Made by a program: the position numbers and the translations under genes. This document shows positions 43,426-51,922 of a DNA stretch of 64,000 bases, piece by piece (positions within the stretch are counted from its first letter, which is position 1; each line of letters opens with the position of its first letter). The DNA comes from Tsukamurella sp. 1534. Its GTDB lineage: Bacteria > Actinomycetota > Actinomycetes > Mycobacteriales > Mycobacteriaceae. The stretch lies in the NCBI RefSeq assembly GCF_000312385.1, contig NZ_HE997626.1, positions 1,662,711 through 1,726,710 of the forward strand. The letters run 5' to 3'. The notes beneath the pieces were generated by a model that was not told the DNA's origin, did no database searches, and saw only the letters and a list, made by a program, of their open reading frames with translations.

Positions 43426-44379
43426 ATGACCGAGATCAATCCCGTTCTGGAGCCCGAGGCGGCCGAGTTCGCGCGGGCCACAGATGCTCCACCGTTCCTC
43501 TATCAGCTCCCGCCCGAGGAGGGGCGGAGGACCGTCGACGAGGTGCAGTCGGGGGACGTCGACAAGCCCGACGTCGACGAGGAGTGGATCACCGTCGAGG
43601 GCGGCCCCACCGGCTCGGTCCGGGCCCGCATCGTCAAGCCCGCCGGGGCCACCGGCGTGCTCCCGGTCCTGTTCTTCATCCACGGCGCCGGGTGGGTCTT
43701 CGGGAACGCGCACACGCACGACCGGCTCGTTCGTGAGCTCGCCGTGGGCGCCGGCGCCGCCGCGGTGTTCCCGGAGTACGACCTGTCGCCGGAGGCGAAG
43801 TACCCAACGGCGATCGAGCAGAACTACGCCGCGGCGCAGTGGGTGTTCGCGCACGGCGCGGAGAAGGGGCTCGACGCGTCGCGGTTCGCCGTGGCAGGGG
43901 ACTCGGTGGGCGGCAACATGAGCGCCGTCCTGACGCTCATGGCCAAGGACCGCGGGGACGTGAAGATCGCGCAGCAGGTGCTGCTCTACCCGGTGACGGA
44001 CGGCGCGTTCGACACCCCGTCGTACCACCGGTTCGCGGAGCACTACTTCCTGGCCCGCGAGGGCATGCAGTGGTTCTGGGATCAGTACACCACCGACGAG
44101 GCGCAGCGCGCGGAGATCTACGCGTCACCCCTTCGGGCGTCGCTCGAGCAGCTCGCGGGCCTCCCGCCCGCGCTGATCATCACCGCCGAGGCCGACGTCC
44201 TCCGCGATGAGGGCGAGGCCTACGCCGCGAAACTGCGCGAGGCAGGCGTCCCCGTGACGCACATCCGCGTCGGCGGGGTCATCCACGATTTCATGATGCT
44301 CAACGCGCTCCGCTCCACCCGCGGAGCCGATCTCGCGATCCGCGTGGCCCAGCAGACGCTCCGGGACGCACTGCACTGA
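43426..44379 (+). CDS. Alpha/beta hydrolase (HSL/acetyl esterase-like)
   Basis: A 317-residue hormone-sensitive-lipase family esterase. FFIHGAGWVFGN is the oxyanion-hole HGGG motif with Ala in place of one Gly; the nucleophile is in AGDSVGGNM; Asp is in TAEADVLRDEG and His in VGGVIHDFMML. ATG 43426 follows GAAGGAGAGC; an in-frame ATG at 43399 lacks one. Third gene of the TetR operon. Substrate is a short-chain ester or similar. Confidence 0.93.
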   Translation: MTEINPVLEPEAAEFARATDAPPFLYQLPPEEGRRTVDEVQSGDVDKPDVDEEWITVEGGPTGSVRARIVKPAGATGVLPVLFFIHGAGWVFGNAHTHDRLVRELAVGAGAAAVFPEYDLSPEAKYPTAIEQNYAAAQWVFAHGAEKGLDASRFAVAGDSVGGNMSAVLTLMAKDRGDVKIAQQVLLYPVTDGAFDTPSYHRFAEHYFLAREGMQWFWDQYTTDEAQRAEIYASPLRASLEQLAGLPPALIITAEADVLRDEGEAYAAKLREAGVPVTHIRVGGVIHDFMMLNALRSTRGADLAIRVAQQTLRDALH

Positions 44380-44429
44380 TCGCGCTGCACTGATCCGGTG
44401 GGCGGCCGTCGCCCGCGCCGGCGTGGGGT

Positions 44430-45809
44430 CTAGACCTGCTCGTCGGCGCCGGCGGCGGTCGTCGTTGTCGGGACGGGTTCCGTCGTGGTCGGCGTCGACG
44501 TCTCGGTGGGCTCCGTGGTGGTCGTCGTCGGCGTCGTGGGCTCGGTGGTCGGCGTCGTCGTGGAGCTGGGCGGTGTGCTCGGGCTGGTCGTCGTCGGCGA
44601 CGGTGACGTCGAGGTCGCCCCGGGAGGCGGGGTGGTGGGCGCGGGAACCTGCACGTGCCGGCCGACCACCCGGTCGGGGACAGGCGCACCCGTCGTGGGC
44701 GCGATCGCCTGCCCGCTCGGGGCCGCCCCTGCGTTCGCGGTCGGGCCGGAAGCCGGTGTGTCCGTGCCGGAATCCCCAGCGCCGGGGAACAGGACGGTCG
44801 CGGCGGTGACGAGCGCCGCGATCACGGCGGTCGCGGCAGCGGTGTAGACGACCGCGGTGCGACGGTGCGCCTTCGTGTTCCGCGAGGGCGCGGTCGTGGC
44901 AACGGGGCGGTCGCTGGACGGCCGCAGTGCCGTGGTCACCGTGTGCAGGGGCTGCGTGCTCCCCGTCGCCGCGGGCCGCAGTCCGTTCGCGGTGGCGGTC
45001 GCCGCCTCGGCGAGCGCGCCGCCGTCGGAGTAGCGGGCGTGCGGCGACTTCTCCATGGCGTTATCGATGAGCTCGCGGACGTGCGCCGGAACGGCCGCGG
45101 GGAGCGGGTCCGGGGTGTCGCGGATGTGGCTCGCGCAGATGGCGATCGGCGACTCCGAGCGGAACGGCGGCCGGCCGGCGAGGCACTCGTAGCCGACGAC
45201 GCCGAGCGAGTACACGTCCGAGGCGGCGGTGGCGTCCTCGCCGGAGGCCTGCTCGGGGGAGATGTACTGGGCGGTGCCCATGACCATGCCGGTCTTGGTG
45301 ACCGGGGCGGCGTCGACGGCCTTGGCGATGCCGAAGTCGGTGATCTTCACCTGGCCGGTGGGGGTGATCATGATGTTGCCGGGTTTCACGTCGCGGTGCA
45401 CCAGTCCGGCGCTGTGGGCGACGTGCAGTGCGCGACCGGCCTGCGCGATGAGGTCCAGGGTCTGCGCCTGGCTGAGGCGGCCGTGCCGGTGCAGCACGCT
45501 GTGCAGGGTCTGGCCGTCGACGAGTTCCATGACCAGGTAGGCGAGGGGAGCCTCGGTGGCCTGGTCCGCGGTCTCGCCGTAGTCGTAGACGCCGGCGATG
45601 CCGGGGTGGTTGAGGGCCGCGGTGGTGCGGGCCTCGGTGCGGAACCGGGCCAGGAAGTCCTGGTCACCGGAGAGCTCGGCCTTGAGCACCTTGATGGCCA
45701 CGCGCCGGTCGAGACGCGTGTCCATGGCCTCCCACACCTGACCCATGCCGCCGGTCGCGATGAGCCGGAGGAGCTCGTACCGTTCGGCGATGGCTGTTCC
45801 TACCTGCAC
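44430..45809 (-). CDS. Ser/Thr protein kinase, PknA/B-like, with Thr/Pro-rich outer tail
   Basis: Kinase of 459 residues. [11 protein letters not shown] Gly loop, [35 protein letters not shown] are complete (residues 12-270). A linker and one membrane span (about 330-350) lead to a ~100-residue outside tail made mainly of Thr, Pro and Ser with TTTT runs, probably a wall-spanning spacer rather than a folded sensor. GTG 45809 follows AGGGAGA. Isolated from cell-division genes, unlike pknA/pknB. Confidence 0.93.
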   Translation of the reverse strand: MQVGTAIAERYELLRLIATGGMGQVWEAMDTRLDRRVAIKVLKAELSGDQDFLARFRTEARTTAALNHPGIAGVYDYGETADQATEAPLAYLVMELVDGQTLHSVLHRHGRLSQAQTLDLIAQAGRALHVAHSAGLVHRDVKPGNIMITPTGQVKITDFGIAKAVDAAPVTKTGMVMGTAQYISPEQASGEDATAASDVYSLGVVGYECLAGRPPFRSESPIAICASHIRDTPDPLPAAVPAHVRELIDNAMEKSPHARYSDGGALAEAATATANGLRPAATGSTQPLHTVTTALRPSSDRPVATTAPSRNTKAHRRTAVVYTAAATAVIAALVTAATVLFPGAGDSGTDTPASGPTANAGAAPSGQAIAPTTGAPVPDRVVGRHVQVPAPTTPPPGATSTSPSPTTTSPSTPPSSTTTPTTEPTTPTTTTTEPTETSTPTTTEPVPTTTTAAGADEQV

Positions 45810-46000
45810 AGTCGTGTTCTCCCTCCGCTGTCTCGCGTCATAGTCGTGGTGGGGGCATACGCCGCCTCACGGGAGAAATCGGTCGGTCCGCCGCGCGCGT
45901 TACCCCGTCGCGCTGTGGGAAGGAACACCATGCGCGCGGGCGCGGGTTCGTGTACTTCCGCTTGATGCGGGCTCCGTCGCGGGACGCCTACGCTTGCGGC

Positions 46001-46357
46001 ATGACTGATGGTGCCGACGGCTTCTTCGCCGCGCTCGACGAGCTGGCCCGGACGTCCGAGGTCATCGTCGACCGCCGGGCCGGCACGGCCCACCCGCGTT
46101 TCCCGCGCGCCGTCTACCCCCTCGATTACGGCCACCTCGTCGGCACGACGAGCGGTGACGGCCAGGGCATCGACGTGTTCATCGGCACCGCGACGGGGAG
46201 CGGCGTCGTCGCGGTCCTGCTGACCGCGGATGCGACGAAGCGCGACGCGGAGATCAAGGTGCTGCTCGATTGCACCGAGGACGAGCTGGAACGCGCCCGA
46301 GCGTTCCTGTGCGACGTGCTCGGTATCGGCGGCCACCTCGTCCCGCGCCGGAGGTGA
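46001..46357 (+). CDS. Small inorganic pyrophosphatase-like protein
   Basis: A 118-residue protein with RFPRAVYPLDYGHLVGT and GQGIDVFIGTATG, the Tyr- and Asp-bearing core of soluble family I pyrophosphatases, but it is shorter than the usual 160-175 residues. These compact homologues are annotated as pyrophosphatases by similarity; several acidic metal ligands of the full enzyme are not evident. ATG 46001 fits better than the upstream ATG 45950. Confidence 0.65.
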   Translation: MTDGADGFFAALDELARTSEVIVDRRAGTAHPRFPRAVYPLDYGHLVGTTSGDGQGIDVFIGTATGSGVVAVLLTADATKRDAEIKVLLDCTEDELERARAFLCDVLGIGGHLVPRRR

Positions 46358-46414
46358 CGGCGAGGACCACGCGGACCGCTGCGACGGCCGCGCTCACGCG
46401 CCTGAAGACGGAAA

Positions 46415-46436
46415 AGGCGGGGCGTCCGCCCCGCCT
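46415..46436 (-). terminator. Rho-independent terminator, leftward
   Basis: AGGCGGGGC and its complement GCCCCGCCT form a 9-10 bp hairpin. Read on the minus strand it is followed by TTTTCC. No leftward gene ends here, which implies an unannotated leftward transcript to its right or a secondary terminator. Confidence 0.65.
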
Positions 46437-46907
46437 GACCTGGAAGTGTGGGAGCCGCCTGGGTGTCTGGGTTCACGACATGTGTCTCAGGTGATAGTCA
46501 CCGATGAGTCGGGACATCTGTCCCATCCCGACCGAGTAGGCGAGAGTCAACGTGCATGTCCCGTGCACGCGGCGTGAGCGGGACTCGAACCCGTACTCCC
46601 ACACTGCCAGTCTGAATCCGGGGCTGCAGCGCTTGTCTGCGCGTGTGAATCTGTCCGGGTAAAGGCACACGTCGCCCGCGCCCATCCCCCGGCCCGGACC
46701 GCGCAGCGGATCCCCGCGAAAATGCACTGCAGAGGGCGCCCGCGGCCACTATGGCCGCGAGCCCGCTCCTCGGCGAAGATTCGCGAGGAGGGGCAGGCCG
46801 CGAGCACCGCGCGCCGCCGATCCGGCACCGGGATGGCCCCGGAACCGTCCGCCGCGATCACCGCGTACACGATCCGCCCGACAAGACCTACTGGCGCAAC
46901 ACGCAGA
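46437..46907 (-). other. Gene-free stretch, possible leftward transcript
   Basis: No convincing coding frame on either strand over about 470 bp. On the minus strand it lies between two strong hairpins and contains a tRNA-like T-arm sequence, ACGGG-TTCGAGT-CCCGC (about 46,578-46,594), with no matching acceptor or D-arm. It may be a structured RNA, an old attachment-site tRNA fragment or plain spacer. Confidence 0.3.
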
Positions 46908-46934
46908 AAGCCCCCGGCCGATGGCCGGGGGCTT
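46908..46934 (-). terminator. tRNA-Thr terminator
   Basis: AAGCCCCCGGCC (46908-46919) and its perfect complement (46923-46934) form a 12-bp stem with a 3-nt loop, about 60 bp past the 3' end of the tRNA, followed by TTTCTG on the minus strand. Confidence 0.8.
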
Positions 46935-46992
46935 CCCGAAAGTGACATCTGTCGCGACTCATGTGTGACACATGACGCGACTCATCACACGG

Positions 46993-47065
46993 AGCCGCCT
47001 GGGGGAATCGAACCCCCGACCTTTTCATTACGAGTGAAGCGCTCTACCGACTGAGCTAAGGCGGC
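46993..47065 (-). tRNA. tRNA-Thr (anticodon CGT)
   Basis: A 73-nt cloverleaf on the minus strand. Acceptor GCCGCCT pairs with AGGCGGC; D arm TAGCTCAGTCGGTAGAGC; anticodon loop CTCGTAA with CGT at positions 34-36; T arm GGGGGTTCGATTCCCCC. CCA is not encoded (CCG follows the discriminator T). It reads ACG threonine codons. A hairpin terminator follows. Confidence 0.95.
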
Positions 47066-47152
47066 GTGGCCCCACACGGGTGCAGGACCGAGGACCAAGT
47101 GTACTGATCGCCCGACGATGGTCCAAATGCACCGCTCACGTGCGCGGGAGAG

Positions 47153-47662
47153 TCACGACCTGCGGGCGAGGAGCTGCTCGCGGAGGATGTCCGCGTGCCC
47201 CAGGTGCTGCGCGTGCTCGCGCAGGAGGTGCAGGTACACCCAGCGCAGCGGCATGGGGCCGAAGCGGTGGTGCGGGAGTACGGTGTCGAGGTCCATCGCG
47301 GATGTCACCCGGCGCGAGGCCTCGCAGGCGGCACGGTATTCCGCGAGAACCGAGCCGACGGTGTCCTCGGGTTCCAGTACGAACGTGTCGTCCACGGTGG
47401 CGCCGATCCCGAGCTCCCCGCGCGTCCTGCCGGTGACGGCACCGTCGAACCAGATCCGCTCGACGGAGGTCGCGTGCTTGACCAGCCCGAGCAGGGTGGT
47501 GCGGGACGGCACGATCGACGCGCGCGCCTCCTCCTCGGTGAGGCCGTCGAGCACGGCTCCGAGGCGGTCCCTGTGCTCGTCGACGAAGGTCTCGAACTGC
47601 TCGGGGAGCGGCGCGCCAAGCACGTCCGCCCCGAGGCTCGGCTGGTTCGCCGGCAGGCTCAT
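47153..47662 (-). CDS. DinB-family (DUF664) protein
   Basis: A 169-residue four-helix metal-binding protein of the DinB/YfiT superfamily. The metal His are seen in GLVKHATSVERIW and in LLREHAQHLGHADILREQ. Possible thiol-transferase (mycothiol-linked) or unknown function. ATG 47662 overlaps the stop of the upstream small membrane gene (ATGA), so the longer frame reading through to 47800 is not the start. Confidence 0.9.
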   Translation of the reverse strand: MSLPANQPSLGADVLGAPLPEQFETFVDEHRDRLGAVLDGLTEEEARASIVPSRTTLLGLVKHATSVERIWFDGAVTGRTRGELGIGATVDDTFVLEPEDTVGSVLAEYRAACEASRRVTSAMDLDTVLPHHRFGPMPLRWVYLHLLREHAQHLGHADILREQLLARRS

Positions 47663-47931
47663 CGCGGGAGCCTCCGCTCCGTGCCCCACCCGGCCCAGGG
47701 CGGCGTGCGGAGGACGGCGAGGCAGCCGAGTGTGGCGGCGACGAACCCGGTGGCCACGCCGATCAGCGCGATCCGGTCGGCGTCGACGGCGGGCACCCAC
47801 TGCGCGGAATCGGCGCGGATCACGAACACGCCCACGGGCGTGCTGCGGGACCCGTGCACCCGGGCGGCGGCGATCACCGTCGAACCGTCTTGTGTCACAT
47901 GTGGTTCCGCGTAGACCAGCTCGCGTGGCAT
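47659..47931 (-). CDS. Small membrane protein, hypothetical
   Basis: A 90-residue protein; residues 54-74 (IALIGVATGFVAATLGCLAVL) form one membrane helix. The first half looks like a small soluble beta domain (VTQDGSTVIAAARVHG). ATG 47931 or GTG 47934 follow CCGGAGGAGCT. Translationally coupled to the DinB-like gene. No family recognised. Confidence 0.65.
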   Translation of the reverse strand: MPRELVYAEPHVTQDGSTVIAAARVHGSRSTPVGVFVIRADSAQWVPAVDADRIALIGVATGFVAATLGCLAVLRTPPWAGWGTERRLPR

Positions 47932-47980
47932 CACAGCTCCTCCGGCAGGGGGTGGTCCCGTGATGCCACGCTACCGCCGG

Positions 47981-48976
47981 TTACGACGTGGGGCCGATCC
48001 AATCCGGAATCACGGGGCCGGGCACGTCGAAGCCCTTCGCGATGTCGGAGAGGATGCGGTACGCGCCCTGTACGCTCACCGAGCTCATCCACTCGGCGTC
48101 GTTGACCTCGACGGCCTTGGGCGCCAACGGCTGCCACAGCGGGTTCTGCAGGAAGGCGCCGCGCGACGGTCCGCCCTTCTCGCCGTTGGTGGTCACGAAG
48201 ATCTTCGTGCCGTCGGCCATCGGGATCTGCTCGGGATTGATCTCCACGGTGAACTGGTCCACGTCCTGCGGAGCGGGCCGCGCGAGCCCGGCGTCCTGAA
48301 GGACGATGCCGGAGAACGACTTCTTCGCGTACAGGCGCGTCGGCCCCTCCACGAAGCGCACCACGGAGATCGTGGTGTCCGGCCCGGCCTTCGCCTTGAC
48401 GGCGTCGCCCACCTTCTTGGCCTGCGCCTCGTACTCCGCGATCCGCTGATCGGCGAGCGACTCCTTACCGAGTGCGCGGGACAGCAGCCGGATGTTGTCC
48501 TTCCACGTGGGGCCCGTGGTCTCGCTGAACACGGTCGGCGCGATGCTGCTCAGCTGCGGGTAGATCTTGTCGTGGCGCACCTTCGCGCTCACCACCAGGT
48601 CGGGCTTGATGCCGGCCAGCTTCTCCAGCGACGGGGAGGCGAGCTTGCCCACGGGCTGCGCCTCGGCGCCGTACGCGGTGCCGGACTTGCCGAGGTATCC
48701 CGGCAGCTTGTCGCCGAGCTGGTTGTACTCGGTGAACGCCACGACCTTGGTGTCCAGCATGAGCGTCGCGTCGACGAACGAGGCGTCGAGTGCGGCCACG
48801 CGCTGCGGCTGGGCGGGGATCGTCGTGCTCCCGAGCGCATGCTCGACGGTCCGCGGGAATCCGGCACCGCCGGCGGCGCTGCTGGACGTGGTGGTCGACG
48901 GTTCGCCGGAGCCGCAGGCCGTGAGGAGGCCGACGGCGATCGCGGCCGTGGCCACGCGCGTCAGGGTGAGCTTCAT
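47981..48976 (-). CDS. Fe(III)-siderophore ABC transporter substrate-binding lipoprotein
   Basis: A 331-residue FecB/FepB-type binding protein. Signal peptide with lipobox LLTAC (Cys 21), then PQRVAALDASFVDATLML and IKPDLVVSAK in lobe 1 and PAPQDVDQFTVEINPEQIP in lobe 2. It should deliver a ferric siderophore to a permease, but no permease or ATPase gene is adjacent. An IdeR/DtxR-like box lies about 55-70 bp upstream, consistent with iron repression. Confidence 0.92.
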   Translation of the reverse strand: MKLTLTRVATAAIAVGLLTACGSGEPSTTTSSSAAGGAGFPRTVEHALGSTTIPAQPQRVAALDASFVDATLMLDTKVVAFTEYNQLGDKLPGYLGKSGTAYGAEAQPVGKLASPSLEKLAGIKPDLVVSAKVRHDKIYPQLSSIAPTVFSETTGPTWKDNIRLLSRALGKESLADQRIAEYEAQAKKVGDAVKAKAGPDTTISVVRFVEGPTRLYAKKSFSGIVLQDAGLARPAPQDVDQFTVEINPEQIPMADGTKIFVTTNGEKGGPSRGAFLQNPLWQPLAPKAVEVNDAEWMSSVSVQGAYRILSDIAKGFDVPGPVIPDWIGPTS

Positions 48977-49029
48977 GGGTGAGGGGGTTCCTTCCAGTCG
49001 CGGAGATCCTTCGCGGAAATCGCGAGTGG

Positions 49030-49048
49030 GAAGGTTACGCTGGCCTTA
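49030..49048. promoter_or_regulatory. Candidate IdeR/DtxR iron box
   Basis: AGGTTACGCTGGCCT (49032-49046) matches 12 of 15 core bases of the IdeR consensus AGGTTAGGCTAACCT as I recall it. It lies 54-72 bp upstream of the siderophore-binding lipoprotein start. Confidence 0.45.
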
Positions 49049-49083
49049 CCTCGTACGGCAACAATCGTTCGCCGAGCTCACGC

Positions 49084-49326
49084 TCACCCCTCGCGCGACG
49101 GGCGGCCCGGGCCGCGCATCGGCCGCGCCTTGGCGGGCATCCGCCCGGCATCGTCGAGCGCGCGCCGCAGCAGGTGCTCGATCTGCGCGTTCACGCTGCG
49201 CAGATCGTCCGCGGCCCACTTGGCGAGGGCCTGGTACACGGCCGGATCGATCCGGAGCGGGACCGATTTACGGCCCCGCTCCGGCCCGCTGCGCTCCGGC
49301 CGGTCGGCGGTGGGCTGGGGATTCAC
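49084..49326 (-). CDS. Arc-type ribbon-helix-helix DNA-binding protein
   Basis: An 80-residue basic protein. [38 protein letters not shown] is an Arc/MetJ-like ribbon-helix-helix (residues 21-58), followed by a Pro/Arg-rich tail. GTG 49326 overlaps the SPFH stop (TAGTG), so translation is coupled. In actinobacteria a small Arc-like gene often follows an SPFH gene. It is a good candidate for the factor binding the tandem palindrome upstream of the pair. Confidence 0.82.
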   Translation of the reverse strand: MNPQPTADRPERSGPERGRKSVPLRIDPAVYQALAKWAADDLRSVNAQIEHLLRRALDDAGRMPAKARPMRGPGRPSREG

Positions 49327-50246
49327 TAGCTGTACAGGCTCCCCGTGTTGACCACCGGCGTGGTGCGGCTGTCGGAGCAGAGCACCACGAGGAGGTTCGA
49401 GACCATCGCCGCCCGGCGCTCGTCGTCCAGCTCCACCACCGCGTTCTCCTCGAGCCGGGTCAGCGCGTTCTCGACGAGGCCGACGGCGCCCTCGACGATC
49501 TTCTCGCGCGCCGCGAGCAGGGCCGACGCCTGCTGCCGCTGCAGCATGGCGCCCGCGATCTCGGCGGCGTAGGCCAGCGAGGAGATCCGTGCCTCGAGGA
49601 TCTGCAGTCCGGCGAGCTCGACACGGGCTGCCACCTGCTCGGCGAGCTCCGCGGCCACCTGATCGGTGGACCCCCGCAGGCTGGTGGCGCCGGCCACGGC
49701 GTCGTCCGCGTCGTAGGGGTGGCTGGTGGTCACGTGGCGCAGGGCGGATTCGGCCTGGGACACGATGAACTCCTCGTAGTCCTCGACCGCGAACGTGGCG
49801 CGGGCCGTGTCGGCCACCTGCCACACGATGATCGAGGCGATGTTCACCGGGTTGCCCGTGGAGTCGTTGACCTTGAGCTCGGCCGTCTCGAAGTTGTGCA
49901 CGCGCACGGACAGCCGGCGCCGGGTGGTGAGCGGCAGCACCAGGCCGAGGCCCTGCGCGCGCACGGTGCCCACGTACTTGCCGAACAACTGCACCACCAG
50001 CGTGTGGCCGGGGGCCACCACGACCACCATGCTGAGCAGCAGGGTGGCGGCGATCGCCAGGACCACCGTGCCGATGATCAGGGCGGGCGTCTCGGTCGAG
50101 ATCGACAGGAACACCAGGCCCACCGCCGCGGCGGCCAGCACCACGATGCCGACGAACGCGGCCACCGCCGCGCCGGCGCCCCCGTGCCAGGCGGGGCGTT
50201 CGCTGATCGCGACCTGTGTGTCCTCCGGTTGAACGATGCCGGTCAT
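49326..50246 (-). CDS. SPFH/band-7 domain membrane protein
   Basis: A 306-residue stomatin-like protein. Two close membrane helices at residues 27-75 are followed by [33 protein letters not shown], the start of the SPFH domain, and a C-terminal coiled-coil region with [21 protein letters not shown]. Such proteins organise membrane microdomains. GTG 50249 and ATG 50246 are adjacent; GGAGGAG precedes both. First gene of a two-gene operon with the Arc-like protein. Confidence 0.92.
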   Translation of the reverse strand: MTGIVQPEDTQVAISERPAWHGGAGAAVAAFVGIVVLAAAAVGLVFLSISTETPALIIGTVVLAIAATLLLSMVVVVAPGHTLVVQLFGKYVGTVRAQGLGLVLPLTTRRRLSVRVHNFETAELKVNDSTGNPVNIASIIVWQVADTARATFAVEDYEEFIVSQAESALRHVTTSHPYDADDAVAGATSLRGSTDQVAAELAEQVAARVELAGLQILEARISSLAYAAEIAGAMLQRQQASALLAAREKIVEGAVGLVENALTRLEENAVVELDDERRAAMVSNLLVVLCSDSRTTPVVNTGSLYS

Positions 50247-50266
50247 CACTCCTCCTCCAGGTATTC

Positions 50267-50297
50267 TGATATCACTTAATTAAAAGTGATATCACTT
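50267..50297. promoter_or_regulatory. Tandem palindromic operator upstream of SPFH-Arc operon
   Basis: TGATATCACTT occurs at 50267-50277 and 50287-50297, exactly 20 bp apart (two helical turns). The right copy sits in the perfect 14-bp palindrome AAGTGATATCACTT (50284-50297), and the outer arms TGATATCACTT/AAGTGATATCA form an 11-bp inverted repeat around AATTAA. It is 20-50 bp upstream of the SPFH start, in an AT-rich island within GC-rich DNA. Confidence 0.75.
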
Positions 50298-50379
50298 TGC
50301 TGTTCGGGGCGTCAAGGTCGTGTCAGGACGGCGTCAAGCGGGGTTCTCTCCGAGCGGGCGCGCTCCTAGCGTGCGGATC

Positions 50380-50481
50380 ATGACCTTCCTGTTCGTCCTC
50401 GTCGCCCTCCTCCTGGCGTTGCGCCTGGTCAACGAGCTCTACTACCGCAGGGGCGGTCGCCGGGTGATCCAATCGCGCTGA
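50380..50481 (+). CDS. Possible 33-residue membrane microprotein
   Basis: ATG 50380 opens MTFLFVLVALLLALRLVNEL followed by a basic tail ending VIQSR. One hydrophobic helix with positive-inside tail is plausible for a small membrane protein. No clear ribosome site precedes it, so it may be leaderless or not expressed. Divergent from SPFH. Confidence 0.35.
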   Translation: MTFLFVLVALLLALRLVNELYYRRGGRRVIQSR

Positions 50482-50527
50482 GTCCAGCCCTTGACCTCAA
50501 CCGGGGTTGATACGCGAGCCTGGACGC

Positions 50528-50998
50528 ATGGCTGACGACAGGTTCCACGACAGTCCGGAGATCCTCGGCGCCGGCGGCTCCGCCGATGCCACGGCGATCG
50601 AGGAGTTCGTGGTCGAGGTGCTCGAGGCGCAGCGGGCGGGCAGTGTCCCGCGGGTGCGGTCCCTCTTCCGCGACGACGCCGTGTGGACCACTGCGCACGG
50701 CCGCCGCCTGCACGGCCGCGCCGCGATCGACGCCTTCCTGGCCCGCACCGTCCGCGGGGCGATGGCGCGGGGCGCCGCCGACTACTCCGTCGAGCGCATC
50801 CTGTTCGTCCGCCCCGATGTCGCGGCGGTCAGCGTGCGGGTGCGGCCCCTCGGGCCCGACGGTGCGCCCCTGCCCGGGCTTCCCGAGTCGGCCCCGCTGT
50901 ACGTTCTCTCCAAGGACGACGGGGCGTGGCGGATCGTGGCCGCGCAGTCGACGGCGGTCTTCGACGATCCCGCCGCGCAGCAGTTCCGCGCCGGGTAG
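50528..50998 (+). CDS. SnoaL/NTF2-like protein (SgcJ/EcaC family)
   Basis: A 156-residue NTF2-fold protein with helix ATAIEEFVVEVLEAQRAGSVPRVRSLFRDDAVW and the hydrophobic-pocket strands LFVRPDVAAVSVRVRPLG, YVLSKDDGAWRIVAAQSTAV. Family members bind or isomerise small polycyclic molecules or have no known activity. ATG 50528 is preferred over 50507 as the family start. It is followed by the KstR box of the next gene but is itself not evidently KstR controlled. Confidence 0.85.
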   Translation: MADDRFHDSPEILGAGGSADATAIEEFVVEVLEAQRAGSVPRVRSLFRDDAVWTTAHGRRLHGRAAIDAFLARTVRGAMARGAADYSVERILFVRPDVAAVSVRVRPLGPDGAPLPGLPESAPLYVLSKDDGAWRIVAAQSTAVFDDPAAQQFRAG

Positions 50999-51040
50999 CG
51001 TTCGGCCCGGTCCTCCGCGGTGAACATCCCCGCGCAAAAG

Positions 51041-51054
51041 TGGAACGTGTTACA
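51041..51054. promoter_or_regulatory. KstR box upstream of Mce-associated gene
   Basis: TGGAACGTGTTACA fits the KstR operator pattern TnnAACnnGTTnnA known from mycobacteria and rhodococci. It lies 78-91 bp upstream of the 51132 start. Confidence 0.75.
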
Positions 51055-51131
51055 GTTTTGCCCGACATACCGCGTCGGAGACATGTCCTGCCTGGGGTTT
51101 TCCGGTGTCCGCGCGGGGAAGGGGAACCGGC

Positions 51132-51881
51132 ATGAGTGCAACGAAGTCGGGCGCGGACGGCGCGTCGGAGAAGGTCGGCGAGGCCGAGGAGTCCGCTGCG
51201 AAGGACGATTCGGCGCAGCCCGAGGAGCGGGCGGAGGCCACATCGGACGGCGCCACGAAGCCGGTGGCCGCAGCCGCGGCGGCGCCGAAGACGAAGCCCG
51301 CCGCGGAGAAGGCCGTGCCCAAGACCGAGGCGAAGGCCGCCGGCATCACGGTGTCCCCGCTGGCTCTCGGCCTCGCGGCGATCGTGGTGGTGCTCGCGGT
51401 GCTGGCCACGTCGTTCGGATTCCTCTGGCTGTCCGCCAAATCCGATGCCGACGACGCGCAGGCCCAGCTGGCGACGGCCACCGAGACGCAGGAGCAGGAC
51501 AAGCGGGCGCAGGACGTCGCGACGAAGTACGCCGTCGGCGCTGCCACGGTCGACTACCAGAACCTGGGGCCGTGGCGCACGGCCCTCGCCGCGAACACCA
51601 CGCCGCAGCTGGCGAACACGCTGCAGACGGCGTCCAACGATCTCGAGCAGCTCTACGTCCCGCTCCAGTGGCAGTCCACCGCCACGCCGCTGGGCAGCGT
51701 GGTCACGTCCAACAAGGACGGCGTCATCGTGGTCAACGTGTTCGTCAACGTCATCACCAAGAGCACGCAGCGGCCCCAGGGCATACCGTCGACCGCCACC
51801 TACTCGCTGACGATCGACAGCAACCAGAACTGGGTCATCACCGACGTGCGCGGGATCGACGCCGCGCTCGGCGGCAAGTAG
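51132..51881 (+). CDS. Mce-associated membrane protein
   Basis: A 249-residue protein. Residues 1-70 are charged, Ala/Lys/Glu-rich and disordered; a membrane helix (VSPLALGLAAIVVVLAVLATSFGFLWL, about 75-101) follows, then the extracytoplasmic Mce-associated domain with VATKYAVGAATVDYQNLG, VVVNVFVNVITKS and WVITDVRGIDAAL. These proteins stabilise Mce lipid importers such as Mce4, the cholesterol importer. No mce operon is present nearby, but the KstR box ties it to the steroid regulon. ATG 51132 follows GGGGAACC. Confidence 0.88.
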   Translation: MSATKSGADGASEKVGEAEESAAKDDSAQPEERAEATSDGATKPVAAAAAAPKTKPAAEKAVPKTEAKAAGITVSPLALGLAAIVVVLAVLATSFGFLWLSAKSDADDAQAQLATATETQEQDKRAQDVATKYAVGAATVDYQNLGPWRTALAANTTPQLANTLQTASNDLEQLYVPLQWQSTATPLGSVVTSNKDGVIVVNVFVNVITKSTQRPQGIPSTATYSLTIDSNQNWVITDVRGIDAALGGK

Positions 51882-51889
51882 GCGCACAC

Positions 51890-51915
51890 GGGTCGGGGCC
51901 CGCGGGCTCCGACCC
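51890..51915. terminator. Bidirectional hairpin
   Basis: GGGTCGGGGCCCG (51890-51902) and CGGGCTCCGACCC (51903-51915) pair with one G-T wobble, between the convergent Mce-associated and thioesterase genes. Confidence 0.65.
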
Positions 51916-51922
51916 GGCCCGG

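Noticed and set aside
44370-44400. Tandem CTGCACTGATC copies after the esterase gene
   Set aside because: Only two short copies around the stop codon; no evidence of function.
46560-46640. Possible tRNA or tmRNA on the minus strand
   Set aside because: A T-arm-like ACGGG-TTCGAGT-CCCGC is present, but there is no matching acceptor 5' strand, D-arm or CCA in the expected places.
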